Source of the DNA: a virus
Direction: 5' to 3' (one strand)
DNA: 64,000 nucleotides
Virus record (IMG/VR): IMGVR_UViG_3300044615_000409
Coordinates: 37,505 to 101,504 of that record
Shown here piece after piece: positions 25,458 to 32,895 of this stretch. Both the position numbers and the translations under genes were made by a program. Below the pieces are notes generated by a model. It worked only from the letters and a program-made list of their open reading frames with translations, had not been told where the DNA came from and did no database searches. The first letter of the stretch is position 1. Each line of letters opens with the position of its first letter.

Positions 25458-26489
25458 TTATACCCGCTTCATGACTGTATTCTCAGCAAGATTACGCCAG
25501 TTAGTCGGGCTGATCTTGACGAGATCCGCGATCTTAAGAGCCATGCGCATAGACAACTCGCGCAATCGGGCCTTCTGATCCCACATGAACTGCAACACTT
25601 GATCACCTTCATCGAACTGAAAGAAGTAATCACGGAACAGACCACCATCGGTGTCATTGTGAACCTGCTTGATGCGCAACATCTTGTCACGCTCAGTGTC
25701 AATCGTCAAGTCAAGAAAGTGACAACGTGACTGCAACGCTTCCAAGTGATCCTGCAACTTCTTACTCTTCAAGTGATCAAACTTGATGTTCGTAATAAAG
25801 ATACACGAACCATTGAAGTCAAAACTGTCGGGGATGCCTTCGCGGCGCAACATGCTAGAATCACTGTTCCAGTAAATTCTACGGCGCTTGCCACTGTCAA
25901 GTGCGGCCTTGAGAATGTTCAATGCAAGATCATCCATCAACACGCTGTCACAGTCATCGAACACCAATACGTGATTCTTGTCACTATGCTTGAACAATGT
26001 AGCATAGAGACCCAATGCCGTCATAGCACCCTTGACAATCTCAAACTTGATCGGACGACCCGCGATCTTGTCAAACATAGCAGCCTTCTCCAACTGCTGT
26101 TCAACACCATAACTCTTACCAACGCCCGGAGGGCCTGATACGATCATTGCGCGAATGCCACCGTTAGTAGTCGCGGCAGACATTTCATCAAGAATCGAAA
26201 AGCGGGTACGAATACGTGCCATAGCCTCGTCATCAGTTTCCTGAACGACAGGGGTAGACACAAATGCGGACACTCCTGCAGGTGCCGTCTCACCACCAAC
26301 AAACTCAAAATCACTCATTGATTCTACCTTCACTTTAACGGTGTCGATTGCGATATCAAACTGACCCTCGTTACGAACCGTAATATAATTACCTTTCTTA
26401 CCTGACTGAAAGCCTTTGACCAATTTAAACTCAGTGTCAACTACTGTCGAGCCACGATAAGAACCCTTAAAAATACGAACAACTGACAT
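25458..26489 (-). CDS. AAA+ ATPase
   Basis: A 343-residue protein. The N-terminal 70 residues are a small beta domain (VVRIFKGSYRGSTVVDTEFKLVKG). The ATPase core has Walker A GPPGVGKS (about residue 120), Walker B VLVFDDCD (about 178), a sensor-1 FITN and an arginine-rich C-terminal lid. It may be a remodelling or clamp-loader-like motor; the specific role is unknown. It has a perfect sigma70 promoter and its own terminator, so it is a single early or middle gene. The start at 26489 is preceded by GGAG; Mets at 26495-26501 are alternatives. Confidence 0.82.
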   Translation of the reverse strand: MSVVRIFKGSYRGSTVVDTEFKLVKGFQSGKKGNYITVRNEGQFDIAIDTVKVKVESMSDFEFVGGETAPAGVSAFVSTPVVQETDDEAMARIRTRFSILDEMSAATTNGGIRAMIVSGPPGVGKSYGVEQQLEKAAMFDKIAGRPIKFEIVKGAMTALGLYATLFKHSDKNHVLVFDDCDSVLMDDLALNILKAALDSGKRRRIYWNSDSSMLRREGIPDSFDFNGSCIFITNIKFDHLKSKKLQDHLEALQSRCHFLDLTIDTERDKMLRIKQVHNDTDGGLFRDYFFQFDEGDQVLQFMWDQKARLRELSMRMALKIADLVKISPTNWRNLAENTVMKRV

Positions 26490-26522
26490 ACTCATCTCCA
26501 TCAATTAACGAACAATATAACT

Positions 26523-26551
26523 ATTATAGTCCCTTGCAGGGCTAATGTCAA
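26523..26551 (-). promoter_or_regulatory. Consensus sigma70 promoter (TTGACA-17-TATAAT)
   Basis: Exact -35 (26546-26551) and -10 (26523-26528) hexamers with 17-bp spacing, upstream of the AAA+ gene. It overlaps the last codons of the gene at 26548. Confidence 0.92.
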
Positions 26552-26721
26552 GCCGGGGCAAACATCTTAGCACCTTCGGCCATAACGACACGATATGCTT
26601 TCATTGTTTCTTGCGTCTGGGCTAATGGGCTAGTATGAATATACTGCATCATTTCCAAGAAGCCCAAACCCAAAAATTCTGCGTCTTTTTGGATCACTTT
26701 GATTGCTGTAGCGATTTGCAT
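26548..26721 (-). CDS. Small hypothetical early protein
   Basis: A 57-residue helical protein (QIATAIKVIQKDAEFLGLGF...). Function unknown. The ATG at 26721 is chosen because AAAGGAA stands upstream and a sigma70 promoter lies at 26752-26780; a longer in-frame reading to 26841 would cross the promoter. Confidence 0.6.
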   Translation of the reverse strand: MQIATAIKVIQKDAEFLGLGFLEMMQYIHTSPLAQTQETMKAYRVVMAEGAKMFAPA

Positions 26722-26782
26722 TTCAGTTCCTTTTCTCAACTCTATGTATCTATTATGAACCCAATCACACCCAAAGTCAAGC
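26719..26782 (-). repeat. Early promoter-leader repeat, copy A
   Basis: From the start codon back to the -35, this segment is nearly identical to 54077-54140 (same AGAGTTGAGAAAAGGAACTG leader, same CTTTGGGT after the -35). The two genes served are unrelated, so the control segment itself has been copied. Confidence 0.7.
26752..26780 (-). promoter_or_regulatory. Sigma70-type promoter (TTGACT-17-CATAAT)
   Basis: -35 at 26775-26780 and -10 at 26752-26757, spacing 17, upstream of the 57-residue gene. Confidence 0.8.
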
Positions 26783-26831
26783 CTTTTTCGCCACTTTTTT
26801 CCATTATTTTCATAATGAAAAAAGGCGTTTA

Positions 26832-26852
26832 AAATCAACAACTTACGATGCC
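26832..26852 (+). repeat. AAATCAACAACTTACG box, inverted copy
   Basis: The same box as at 51482-51502 and 54172-54192 (AAATCAACAACTTACG, two variable bases, GCC) but on the plus strand. A partial further copy follows at about 26866-26881. Lies upstream of the early promoter at 26752. Confidence 0.5.
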
Positions 26853-26884
26853 TAAATTGTTGTTTAAAAACAACAACTTACAGA

Positions 26885-28045
26885 CTACAGTCCTGGCACA
26901 ATTGTGGGTTGTGGTATCTTATCTCTTTCATGGGCTAATTTCAGGTACAATGTATCATACGCCCTGTCTTTGAAGACTTGTCTGTTATGCTCTATTATGT
27001 GCTTGTTTTCTTCGTATGCTTTTCTAAAATCTTGAACGTCTCGAAACATCATATCGATAGAAAACATAAATTCAAAAAATCTTCTGTCGTTATCTAGGAT
27101 GCTATCATATGAATAGTTTATGAAGTTCGGTAATTTGAAACCATAACTCTTTACATCTTCGATGAAACCTGAATATGCAAATGGTAGTATGAAATTACCT
27201 TTGATCAAAGGATCTAGTGTTTTTTCAGTCATGCCCCTTGTGTTCCACCCAGATGAACACAATGTTTCAACATATATAGAAACATATGTTCTTTTATAAA
27301 ATTCATCTCCGATAGGATACCAATAACCTCCGGAACCTTCTGGATTCTGAATGGTGTTTATTACTGATTGGCTAGGATTGTTGGGTAGAAAATTGTTGCC
27401 AGCACTATTAATAAATCCCTTCTTCTCATAAAGCCTACGTAGATAATCTTTTAATCCGGCTCGGTATCTCATCCTAGGCATGAACAACCCGTGATATACT
27501 AAACCAGGACACAAATATGCTTTACAAATACTAGGATCATCTTTTCCTTCAGGAATATTAAACATCTCTTTGTTAGCACCAGTAGTCCATATTATCTCTC
27601 TACTACCTATAGGCAAAGAGTTCACTAGATTTTCAATCTTATGATAATCATGATAATAGAGTTTATGACGATTAAACATTATATCATAATGTATCAATCC
27701 GTCTCCAGTGCCGGCTGCAAGATTTTTGTGTACGACATATGTATTGGGAAATACTTCCCTATAATCTTTTAACATTTTTAAAAAATGTTCTCTATCGTAT
27801 CTCTCATCGATATGAAATATCGCCAATACTATTACTATTTGTTTAGTAGTGAGTCTTTTTAATATCTCACTATTGATAGGGTTGAAATTATGAAGTAGCG
27901 GGATTACATCCGCGTCTTTTATATTGTCAACATATTCCCAACCTTCTTCAATGAAGAAGGGCCATATGTGTACATTAAATAATCTTCTATTTTCTTCACT
28001 AGGCAACGAATCATTGATACTACTTAAATTACGTAAAATGCGCAT
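26885..28045 (-). CDS. Exostosin-like putative glycosyltransferase (paralogue 2)
   Basis: A 386-residue protein. The C-terminal part has TEKTLDPLIKGNFILPFAYSG, then YGFKLPNFINYSYDSI and NDRRFFEFM, shared in layout with the products at 7367-8524 and 58644-59726. The N-terminal half (WPFFIEEGWEYVDNIKDADVIPLLHNF) looks like the first Rossmann-like half of a GT-B enzyme. Substrate unknown. An exact TATAAATA ends 6 bases before the ATG and no ribosome site is seen. Confidence 0.58.
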   Translation of the reverse strand: MRILRNLSSINDSLPSEENRRLFNVHIWPFFIEEGWEYVDNIKDADVIPLLHNFNPINSEILKRLTTKQIVIVLAIFHIDERYDREHFLKMLKDYREVFPNTYVVHKNLAAGTGDGLIHYDIMFNRHKLYYHDYHKIENLVNSLPIGSREIIWTTGANKEMFNIPEGKDDPSICKAYLCPGLVYHGLFMPRMRYRAGLKDYLRRLYEKKGFINSAGNNFLPNNPSQSVINTIQNPEGSGGYWYPIGDEFYKRTYVSIYVETLCSSGWNTRGMTEKTLDPLIKGNFILPFAYSGFIEDVKSYGFKLPNFINYSYDSILDNDRRFFEFMFSIDMMFRDVQDFRKAYEENKHIIEHNRQVFKDRAYDTLYLKLAHERDKIPQPTIVPGL

Positions 28046-28050
28046 GATTT

Positions 28051-28242
28051 TTATTTATATTCATGTTCGTTCATTCCGCATATGCAAACACCATTTACGA
28101 AAATATGATCACAAACATCTTGTATTTGTAATGCTTCATAAAGAAGCGGGACTGATCTTTCTAATTCAGGGTATTTTCTAAGATCCTCTAGTGTCATACA
28201 TTCTATAGCACGTAACACTTTTTCTACTGCCTGCCTGCTCAT
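28051..28242 (-). CDS. Small protein with C-terminal zinc-ribbon-like cluster
   Basis: A 63-residue protein with a helical N-terminus (AVEKVLRAIECMTLEDLRKYPELE) and a C-terminal CDHIFVNGVCICGMNEHE cluster that could hold zinc. Function unknown. TAATG overlap with the upstream gene. Confidence 0.62.
   Translation of the reverse strand: MSRQAVEKVLRAIECMTLEDLRKYPELERSVPLLYEALQIQDVCDHIFVNGVCICGMNEHEYK
28052..28059 (-). promoter_or_regulatory. T4-type late promoter, exact TATAAATA
   Basis: Exact late consensus overlapping the stop of the gene at 28051, 6 bases before the ATG at 28045. Because TATAAATAA also encodes Tyr-Lys-stop, part of the match could be coincidence. Confidence 0.5.
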
Positions 28243-28517
28243 TAATCATCCCTGCCATAGTTATAACTTTCAATTTTATAGATAGCATCGCGTAGTGTCT
28301 TGATGCCATCACATATAGCCCAAGCCTTCTTGTCTACATTTACCTTTATGAATGCATCATTGTACACAAGAATGTCTACCTGAGATCCTGTGTAGTTGAA
28401 AGTCACCGATATATAAGGTATTCTACCTTCGTGTGTGGATGTGTGGATGTTTGAAAATATTTTTGATTTTTTAGTGTATAGGAATGCCAATATCAATGAT
28501 ACTGTTTTTTCGCTCAT
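28242..28517 (-). CDS. Hypothetical phage protein
   Basis: A 91-residue protein, starting MSEKTVSLI; alternating strands (IPYISVTFNYTGSQVDILVYND) with no recognised family. The ATG at 28517 overlaps the upstream stop (ATGA). Confidence 0.62.
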   Translation of the reverse strand: MSEKTVSLILAFLYTKKSKIFSNIHTSTHEGRIPYISVTFNYTGSQVDILVYNDAFIKVNVDKKAWAICDGIKTLRDAIYKIESYNYGRDD

Positions 28518-29242
28518 ACAAACGACCATTTTTCCATCACAAAATATTCGTTTAAATCTTTTTTCCTGAGGAAATACTTACCCGTGATCGACAGGCCGGT
28601 ATTACCGATATGTCTATCTAACAATGTTAACAATGGATTATCACCGGTGATAGAGAACATAACTTTATTTAGTTTATCATCTTCAAACCAGTACTCTATA
28701 TTGTTCATACGACGGCGTTGATTCTCTATTCTTTTTAAGAACTTTAAGTCACGCTGAACAGGTTCGCGCATGTTAGGAAGATTGTTGTTTTTAAAATAAC
28801 TAGATTGAAAGATTCCGTCAATCTCTTTATCGTAATCGTAGAAATAAGGCAAGCGATACACGATGCCTGCTAGGCTATCAGGAACTTGTAGTGGATTGCC
28901 ATGTAAGAATTTCTGCAAGTCCTTTCGGTACTTAGTCAGTTCGCGACCTTGCAAGGTCAACATCAATAGTTTATCCTTATAATACTTGCGGATATTTTCT
29001 GCCTTTTGACGATCAAGGTCATTAACCTGCGCCGGCAATTCAGGACTGTTCAAACTTCTATTAAATCTATTTGAATCACTATTAGACAAACGTTGTATGC
29101 AACAACTGATAGCCAATATATCTTCTAGATATGTCCTAGTGGTGTCCGGGGCCAACTCGCCCTCAACCTGCTTGAATATATCATCTAGACTCCATGACCT
29201 TTTTGTGTTGTTTTTGAGAGTTTGCACTGAACTAGTTCCCAT
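28514..29242 (-). CDS. Conserved phage protein of unknown function
   Basis: A 242-residue basic, mostly helical protein (LDRQKAENIRKYYKDKLLMLTLQGRELTKYRKDL). It lies between the UvsY-like gene and small genes, so a recombination or replication accessory role is possible by position only. No motif recognised. Confidence 0.6.
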   Translation of the reverse strand: MGTSSVQTLKNNTKRSWSLDDIFKQVEGELAPDTTRTYLEDILAISCCIQRLSNSDSNRFNRSLNSPELPAQVNDLDRQKAENIRKYYKDKLLMLTLQGRELTKYRKDLQKFLHGNPLQVPDSLAGIVYRLPYFYDYDKEIDGIFQSSYFKNNNLPNMREPVQRDLKFLKRIENQRRRMNNIEYWFEDDKLNKVMFSITGDNPLLTLLDRHIGNTGLSITGKYFLRKKDLNEYFVMEKWSFV

Positions 29243-29243
29243 A

Positions 29244-29702
29244 TTAACTCACCGTTATATCTTCCATACCGGCTGTACGCAGCCGTACGATGTGGCCCAA
29301 TTGCCACTGCTTGCTATCAAGTCCTTTCATGATACCAAGCCATTTATTTCTAAGTAATGCAACTTCGTTGATCAATACTTCGAAATCAATTACTTCATCT
29401 TCACCGTCAGTATACTTCTCTGCATCACGACTTGTCAAGGCTCTATTGTACCCTTCTAAGTATTTTTGGAAATATTTCCTGCGTAATTTACGTAATTGGA
29501 TATTGAGATAGTTCAATACTGCTTCTATCTCTTGTAGTTGATTGAATCTGTGTTCTGTGACTCCGGGTAAATTAGAAATGTTCTTTTCAACTTTTCCATT
29601 TACCCGGACATCATATTTTGCCTGCTCTAATTCTGATTCATAATGAATTATGAAATCAGGTATTTGACTTAGGTCGCTAGTGATTCTGGTGTACCAGTTC
29701 AT
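29244..29702 (-). CDS. uvsY: UvsY-like recombination mediator
   Basis: A 152-residue helical protein. A long charged helix with RKLRRKYFQKYLEGYNRAL, an acidic turn, and WLGIMKGLDSKQWQLGHIVRLRTAGMED resemble the K-x-W...G-L-x-x...I-x-x-[LM]-R layout of UvsY, which loads UvsX onto gp32-coated DNA. The genes uvsX and gp32 are within 3 kb on the same strand. Length fits (T4 UvsY is 137 residues). Tentative on sequence, supported by context. Confidence 0.55.
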   Translation of the reverse strand: MNWYTRITSDLSQIPDFIIHYESELEQAKYDVRVNGKVEKNISNLPGVTEHRFNQLQEIEAVLNYLNIQLRKLRRKYFQKYLEGYNRALTSRDAEKYTDGEDEVIDFEVLINEVALLRNKWLGIMKGLDSKQWQLGHIVRLRTAGMEDITVS

Positions 29703-29705
29703 CTA

Positions 29706-29960
29706 TCACCATTCATCGTCTTCGTGATCTTCGTCCTCTTCATACTCTTCTTCTTCGAACTCTTCTTCGAATTGAGATTTGTAATCGCGCAATGCGTCCA
29801 TGACTGCTGGATCGCGACGGAACGCTTCTTTGATATCGGCTGCTTCAAAATCATTATCGATCAATACATTGACCAATGCTTCTGCCGCATAAGATAGATT
29901 ATTTTCATCCATCTCTCCTCTCAATGCACCCCATACTTCTGCTATGACAGTAATACTCAT
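29706..29960 (-). CDS. Conserved acidic-tailed phage protein
   Basis: An 84-residue protein. Residues 1-60 form a helical domain (SITVIAEVWGALRGEMDENNLSYAAEALVNVL) that I recall in small T4-like phage proteins next to uvsX. Residues 63-84 are almost wholly Asp/Glu. GGAGGAA stands upstream of the ATG. Function unknown. Confidence 0.68.
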   Translation of the reverse strand: MSITVIAEVWGALRGEMDENNLSYAAEALVNVLIDNDFEAADIKEAFRRDPAVMDALRDYKSQFEEEFEEEEYEEDEDHEDDEW

Positions 29961-29964
29961 CCTG

Positions 29965-31023
29965 TTATTCCTCCGTGTCAGAATTTGTATTACTTATCTT
30001 AGTTTCACGGTTTTGATATTCAGACATTACTTTGTCTAAGCAACCATCTTCGTTACTTTCCCAACCCTTACGGAAGAACTTGATGATCTCTCCATCACCT
30101 GTCGTATAACTTAGTCGATTACCTTCCTTAGTCAACATGCTTGCTTTCTCAAACAAATCAAGTAAACCACTATATGGGTTCATGCCAGTCTCATATGGAA
30201 TCTTGACTTGAACACTTTCAAAAGGCTTTGCGTAGCGAGTTTTCATAACCTTACATGCGCTACGAATACCACGCACTTCGCTGATCTTATTGCCTTCGTC
30301 ATCTTCCTTGAGTTTGAGTTTCTTCATGGCGACAACAATACTACTTGCGTAGATGAAGCCTTGTCCACCACTGATCTTGTCATCAGGGTCAAACATATCT
30401 TGACTAGCATATGTGTGATTAGTTGCAACCAATCCAACATTGTGACTGCCGAACATGTTCACACAGTTACGAACAAGACTAGTCAATGCCTTGGGCTTTC
30501 GACCCATGTCACCCTTCATATCACCTGCTTCAAACTGATTGACATCAGTTGGAGTCAACAACATGCCAAGACTGTCAATGATGAACAATACCTTAGGCTT
30601 TTCACCTTCGGGCATCGCTTTATAACTTTTCATAAATTCACTGATAGTCTTAGCAACGTCATCAATCATTGCCATATTCAACTTCAATAACTTGCTTTCA
30701 TCAGTATCGACACCGAGTGCCTTCAACCAATCTTCATCAAGTGCGTTTTCTGTATCAACTAATACAACAAAAATGCCTTGCTCTTGTGCGTGACGAACTA
30801 GGTTACCACTGCAAATATAACTTTTGCCTGAACCTGATTCACCTGCGAATACAGTTACCTTGCCTAGTGGGACTCCTTTGTTAAAGTCTCCACTAATAAG
30901 ATAATTGAGAGCGTAGTTACCGGTACTGACCCAATCAGTAGGATCATTGAAACCAATACTGAGACCTTCAATGCTCTTGGTAATGTCTTTTCTAAATTTA
31001 CTAACATCGAATGGTTTCGCCAT
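29965..31023 (-). CDS. uvsX: UvsX/RecA-like recombinase
   Basis: A 352-residue strand-exchange protein. Walker A is GESGSGKS (about residue 55), Walker B is VLFIIDSLGML (about 142), an L2-type region follows NHTY, and a short acidic tail ends the protein. T4 UvsX forms filaments on single-stranded DNA for recombination-dependent replication. The start at 31023 (MAKPFDVSKF) follows the upstream stop by one base; an earlier Met lies in that gene. Confidence 0.93.
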   Translation of the reverse strand: MAKPFDVSKFRKDITKSIEGLSIGFNDPTDWVSTGNYALNYLISGDFNKGVPLGKVTVFAGESGSGKSYICSGNLVRHAQEQGIFVVLVDTENALDEDWLKALGVDTDESKLLKLNMAMIDDVAKTISEFMKSYKAMPEGEKPKVLFIIDSLGMLLTPTDVNQFEAGDMKGDMGRKPKALTSLVRNCVNMFGSHNVGLVATNHTYASQDMFDPDDKISGGQGFIYASSIVVAMKKLKLKEDDEGNKISEVRGIRSACKVMKTRYAKPFESVQVKIPYETGMNPYSGLLDLFEKASMLTKEGNRLSYTTGDGEIIKFFRKGWESNEDGCLDKVMSEYQNRETKISNTNSDTEE

Positions 31024-31024
31024 G

Positions 31025-31237
31025 TTACTTTGCTCCCTTCGGATGTTCTTTTGGCTCAACTACGATATCTGAACGACCGATAGCCTTTAGCCAAGTGTTC
31101 AATCTATGAATGATTGTACTGTCATCTTTAGGGTTATCAAAACTGATATTACAGTCCATGACTGTATCACCGCTATCTGCTTCACGGCTACTATAATTGA
31201 GAGAAAAACTCTCGTTTACTTTAATTGTTTTTGCCAT
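31025..31237 (-). CDS. Small conserved phage protein
   Basis: A 70-residue protein (TIKVNESFSLNYSSREADSG...HRLNTWLKAIG) between the BPSL0761-like gene and uvsX, with AGAGGAA upstream. Function unknown; coupled to uvsX. Confidence 0.62.
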   Translation of the reverse strand: MAKTIKVNESFSLNYSSREADSGDTVMDCNISFDNPKDDSTIIHRLNTWLKAIGRSDIVVEPKEHPKGAK

Positions 31238-31246
31238 ATGTTCCTC

Positions 31247-31483
31247 TTACTTCATAATATTTCGTTTTAATAGTCTATCACTAAATGCGATTTTGTCAAG
31301 CATTTCAGGACAACTATCTGCGATACGTTCTAACTCATAGTCATTTGGGAAATGACGTAATGCGCCACGGGCACGGTCACGGACGATGCTCGGCACTCTA
31401 GGCGTCTTGCCCGGATCGCATAATTCTTCAAGCAATTTCTTTCCTTGCTTTAGTGCGCGGAATCTTTCGTCTGGTAGTGTCAT
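31247..31483 (-). CDS. BPSL0761-like small protein
   Basis: A 78-residue protein: MTLPDERFRALKQGKKLLEEL, then VPSIVRDRARGALRHFPNDYEL. This is the pattern of the BPSL0761 family (M-T-x-P-x-E-R...L...R-x-x-A...L-R-H-[FY]-P), small proteins common in Burkholderia and relatives. Function unknown. It is one of two hints towards a betaproteobacterial host. Confidence 0.68.
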   Translation of the reverse strand: MTLPDERFRALKQGKKLLEELCDPGKTPRVPSIVRDRARGALRHFPNDYELERIADSCPEMLDKIAFSDRLLKRNIMK

Positions 31484-31537
31484 GGTAGTATCCTTATGTT
31501 AGAAAGATCGGGGAGGAGTTACCCTCCCCAAATCAAA

Positions 31538-32521
31538 TTAACCCTTCTGTTGACGGTTACGGATCATCGCTAAAATGTCCTGCGCCTTGTCGCTAGAAGT
31601 ACTCTTAGGAACTACTACTGGATCACTCTTCTCTACCGGCTCATCATCTTCAACTACAGACTTCTTAGCCGAAACATTCAAAGTTGTAGTCTCAGTGACG
31701 TGAGGTTCAGGGACATTGCCTGCCGGAGCCTCAAGACCATATGGACGATAGTACGCACCCCACTTATCATTATCGTAGGGCTTGCCATCTACTGAAGCCT
31801 CAAACATCTCCTTGATGACACGGAGTTCGCTTTCGCTTGGCTTCTTAGGCAAGAAATCAGCAAGATTAAAGAGACCATGAGCCTCGATTGCAGCCTGTTC
31901 TGCTTCAGTGAGTGGGCTTTCACGACGGGCCCAATTTGAAGTAGAATAGTCAGCATAACCACCCTTGCTAGTTTTCTTAACGTTGAAATCAACACCATTC
32001 AACAAGTCAGTAGGGATGTTCTCCATTTCAGGATCCATCAAACTTGCCTTGATGATAGTGAAAATCTGTGGACTAATGACGAATCTACGAATCGGGTTCG
32101 CAGGAGTCACATCATTACCTAGTGGGTTTTGACGTACAAAACCCTGGAAGAGATAACTACGCTTCTTCCAATACTTGTTAGCCATTTCTTTGAGAGTATC
32201 ATCCTTATACCAAGGACGAACTTCTGCCAAGATCGGGCAGTTGTCGCCATACATTTCAACGCACGGAACCTGCACAACAACCTGCTTCATGTTCGGATCA
32301 CCCTTGACGCCATTGAATGGCAACTTGATGATCTGACGCTCGACCCAGAAAAACGTATTCTTTGAATCCGCATCAGGAAGGAAACGAACGGTCGCTGTAG
32401 TACCTTCTTCCATATTCCAGTGGGGATAGATTGCGTTATCTGATTGGGTACGTTGACCCTGACCTGACTTCTTACTTTCTTGTGCCGCGAGACGGGCACG
32501 GATATCTGCTAGACTTGCCAT
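31538..32521 (-). CDS. 32: Single-stranded DNA-binding protein, T4 gp32-like
   Basis: A 327-residue protein. The basic N-terminus (ADIRARLAAQESKKSG) fits the cooperative B domain. The core has VEMYGDNCPILAEVRPWYKD and YWKKRSYLFQGFV, typical of gp32 in marine T4-like phages, and the C-terminal third is acidic. It coats single-stranded DNA in replication and recombination. A strong AAAGGAG site and a sigma70 promoter with an overlapping palindrome precede it. Confidence 0.9.
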   Translation of the reverse strand: MASLADIRARLAAQESKKSGQGQRTQSDNAIYPHWNMEEGTTATVRFLPDADSKNTFFWVERQIIKLPFNGVKGDPNMKQVVVQVPCVEMYGDNCPILAEVRPWYKDDTLKEMANKYWKKRSYLFQGFVRQNPLGNDVTPANPIRRFVISPQIFTIIKASLMDPEMENIPTDLLNGVDFNVKKTSKGGYADYSTSNWARRESPLTEAEQAAIEAHGLFNLADFLPKKPSESELRVIKEMFEASVDGKPYDNDKWGAYYRPYGLEAPAGNVPEPHVTETTTLNVSAKKSVVEDDEPVEKSDPVVVPKSTSSDKAQDILAMIRNRQQKG

Positions 32522-32575
32522 TTTGTTTCTCCTTTAAAAAATGCCTAATTTGAGCCTAAATGTGTTTTATGTTTT

Positions 32576-32590
32576 GTTGTCGGAGACAAC
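32576..32590 (-). other. Leader hairpin of gp32 mRNA
   Basis: GTTGTC / GACAAC, 6-bp stem with a 3-base loop, a few bases after the predicted transcript start. It is a possible structured element in the gp32 leader; T4 gp32 controls its own translation through its leader. Confidence 0.4.
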
Positions 32591-32592
32591 TA

Positions 32593-32629
32593 ACACATGA
32601 TGTCATTATACACTAATGTCATCGTGTGT
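32593..32629. promoter_or_regulatory. Imperfect palindrome over the gp32 promoter
   Basis: Two 16-base arms (32593-32608 and 32614-32629) match as inverted repeats at 14 of 16 positions around a 5-base centre. The palindrome covers the -10, the spacer and part of the -35, as an operator would. Confidence 0.5.
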
Positions 32630-32632
32630 CAA
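32605..32632 (-). promoter_or_regulatory. Sigma70 promoter of gp32 (TTGACA-16-TATAAT)
   Basis: Exact -35 (32627-32632) and -10 (32605-32610) hexamers with 16-bp spacing. Confidence 0.88.
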
Positions 32633-32689
32633 TAATACTTATACCCTATTGAAGAGTAAAATATATTAATTTATTGTGTATTGGGTAAA

Positions 32690-32884
32690 TTAAAATCGGT
32701 TCAACACTTCAACAGCATGGTCAATCTTTTTTACCATGTGATTGTGGATACTTTGATCGGTTGTGGAGAAACCATCTTCTTTATGAGCCAGCAAGCTATT
32801 AATGGCTTTTCGTTTAGTGATTAAATTATTCTTCACCGAAAGAATTAACCTTTTTATTTTTTCATCTAATTCATGAGGACTCAT
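32690..32884 (-). CDS. Small hypothetical protein
   Basis: A 64-residue basic helical protein (LDEKIKRLILSVKNNLITKRKAINSLL). AGGAGA lies at correct spacing before the ATG, and the gene follows the 615-residue virion gene by 11 bases. Function unknown. Confidence 0.6.
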   Translation of the reverse strand: MSPHELDEKIKRLILSVKNNLITKRKAINSLLAHKEDGFSTTDQSIHNHMVKKIDHAVEVLNRF

Positions 32885-32895
32885 CTTAATATCTC

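Noticed and set aside
31263-31290. TTGACA-16-TAGACT as a further sigma70 promoter
   Set aside because: It lies inside the BPSL0761-like gene, the -10 is poor, and the next gene has a good ribosome site in a coupled run.
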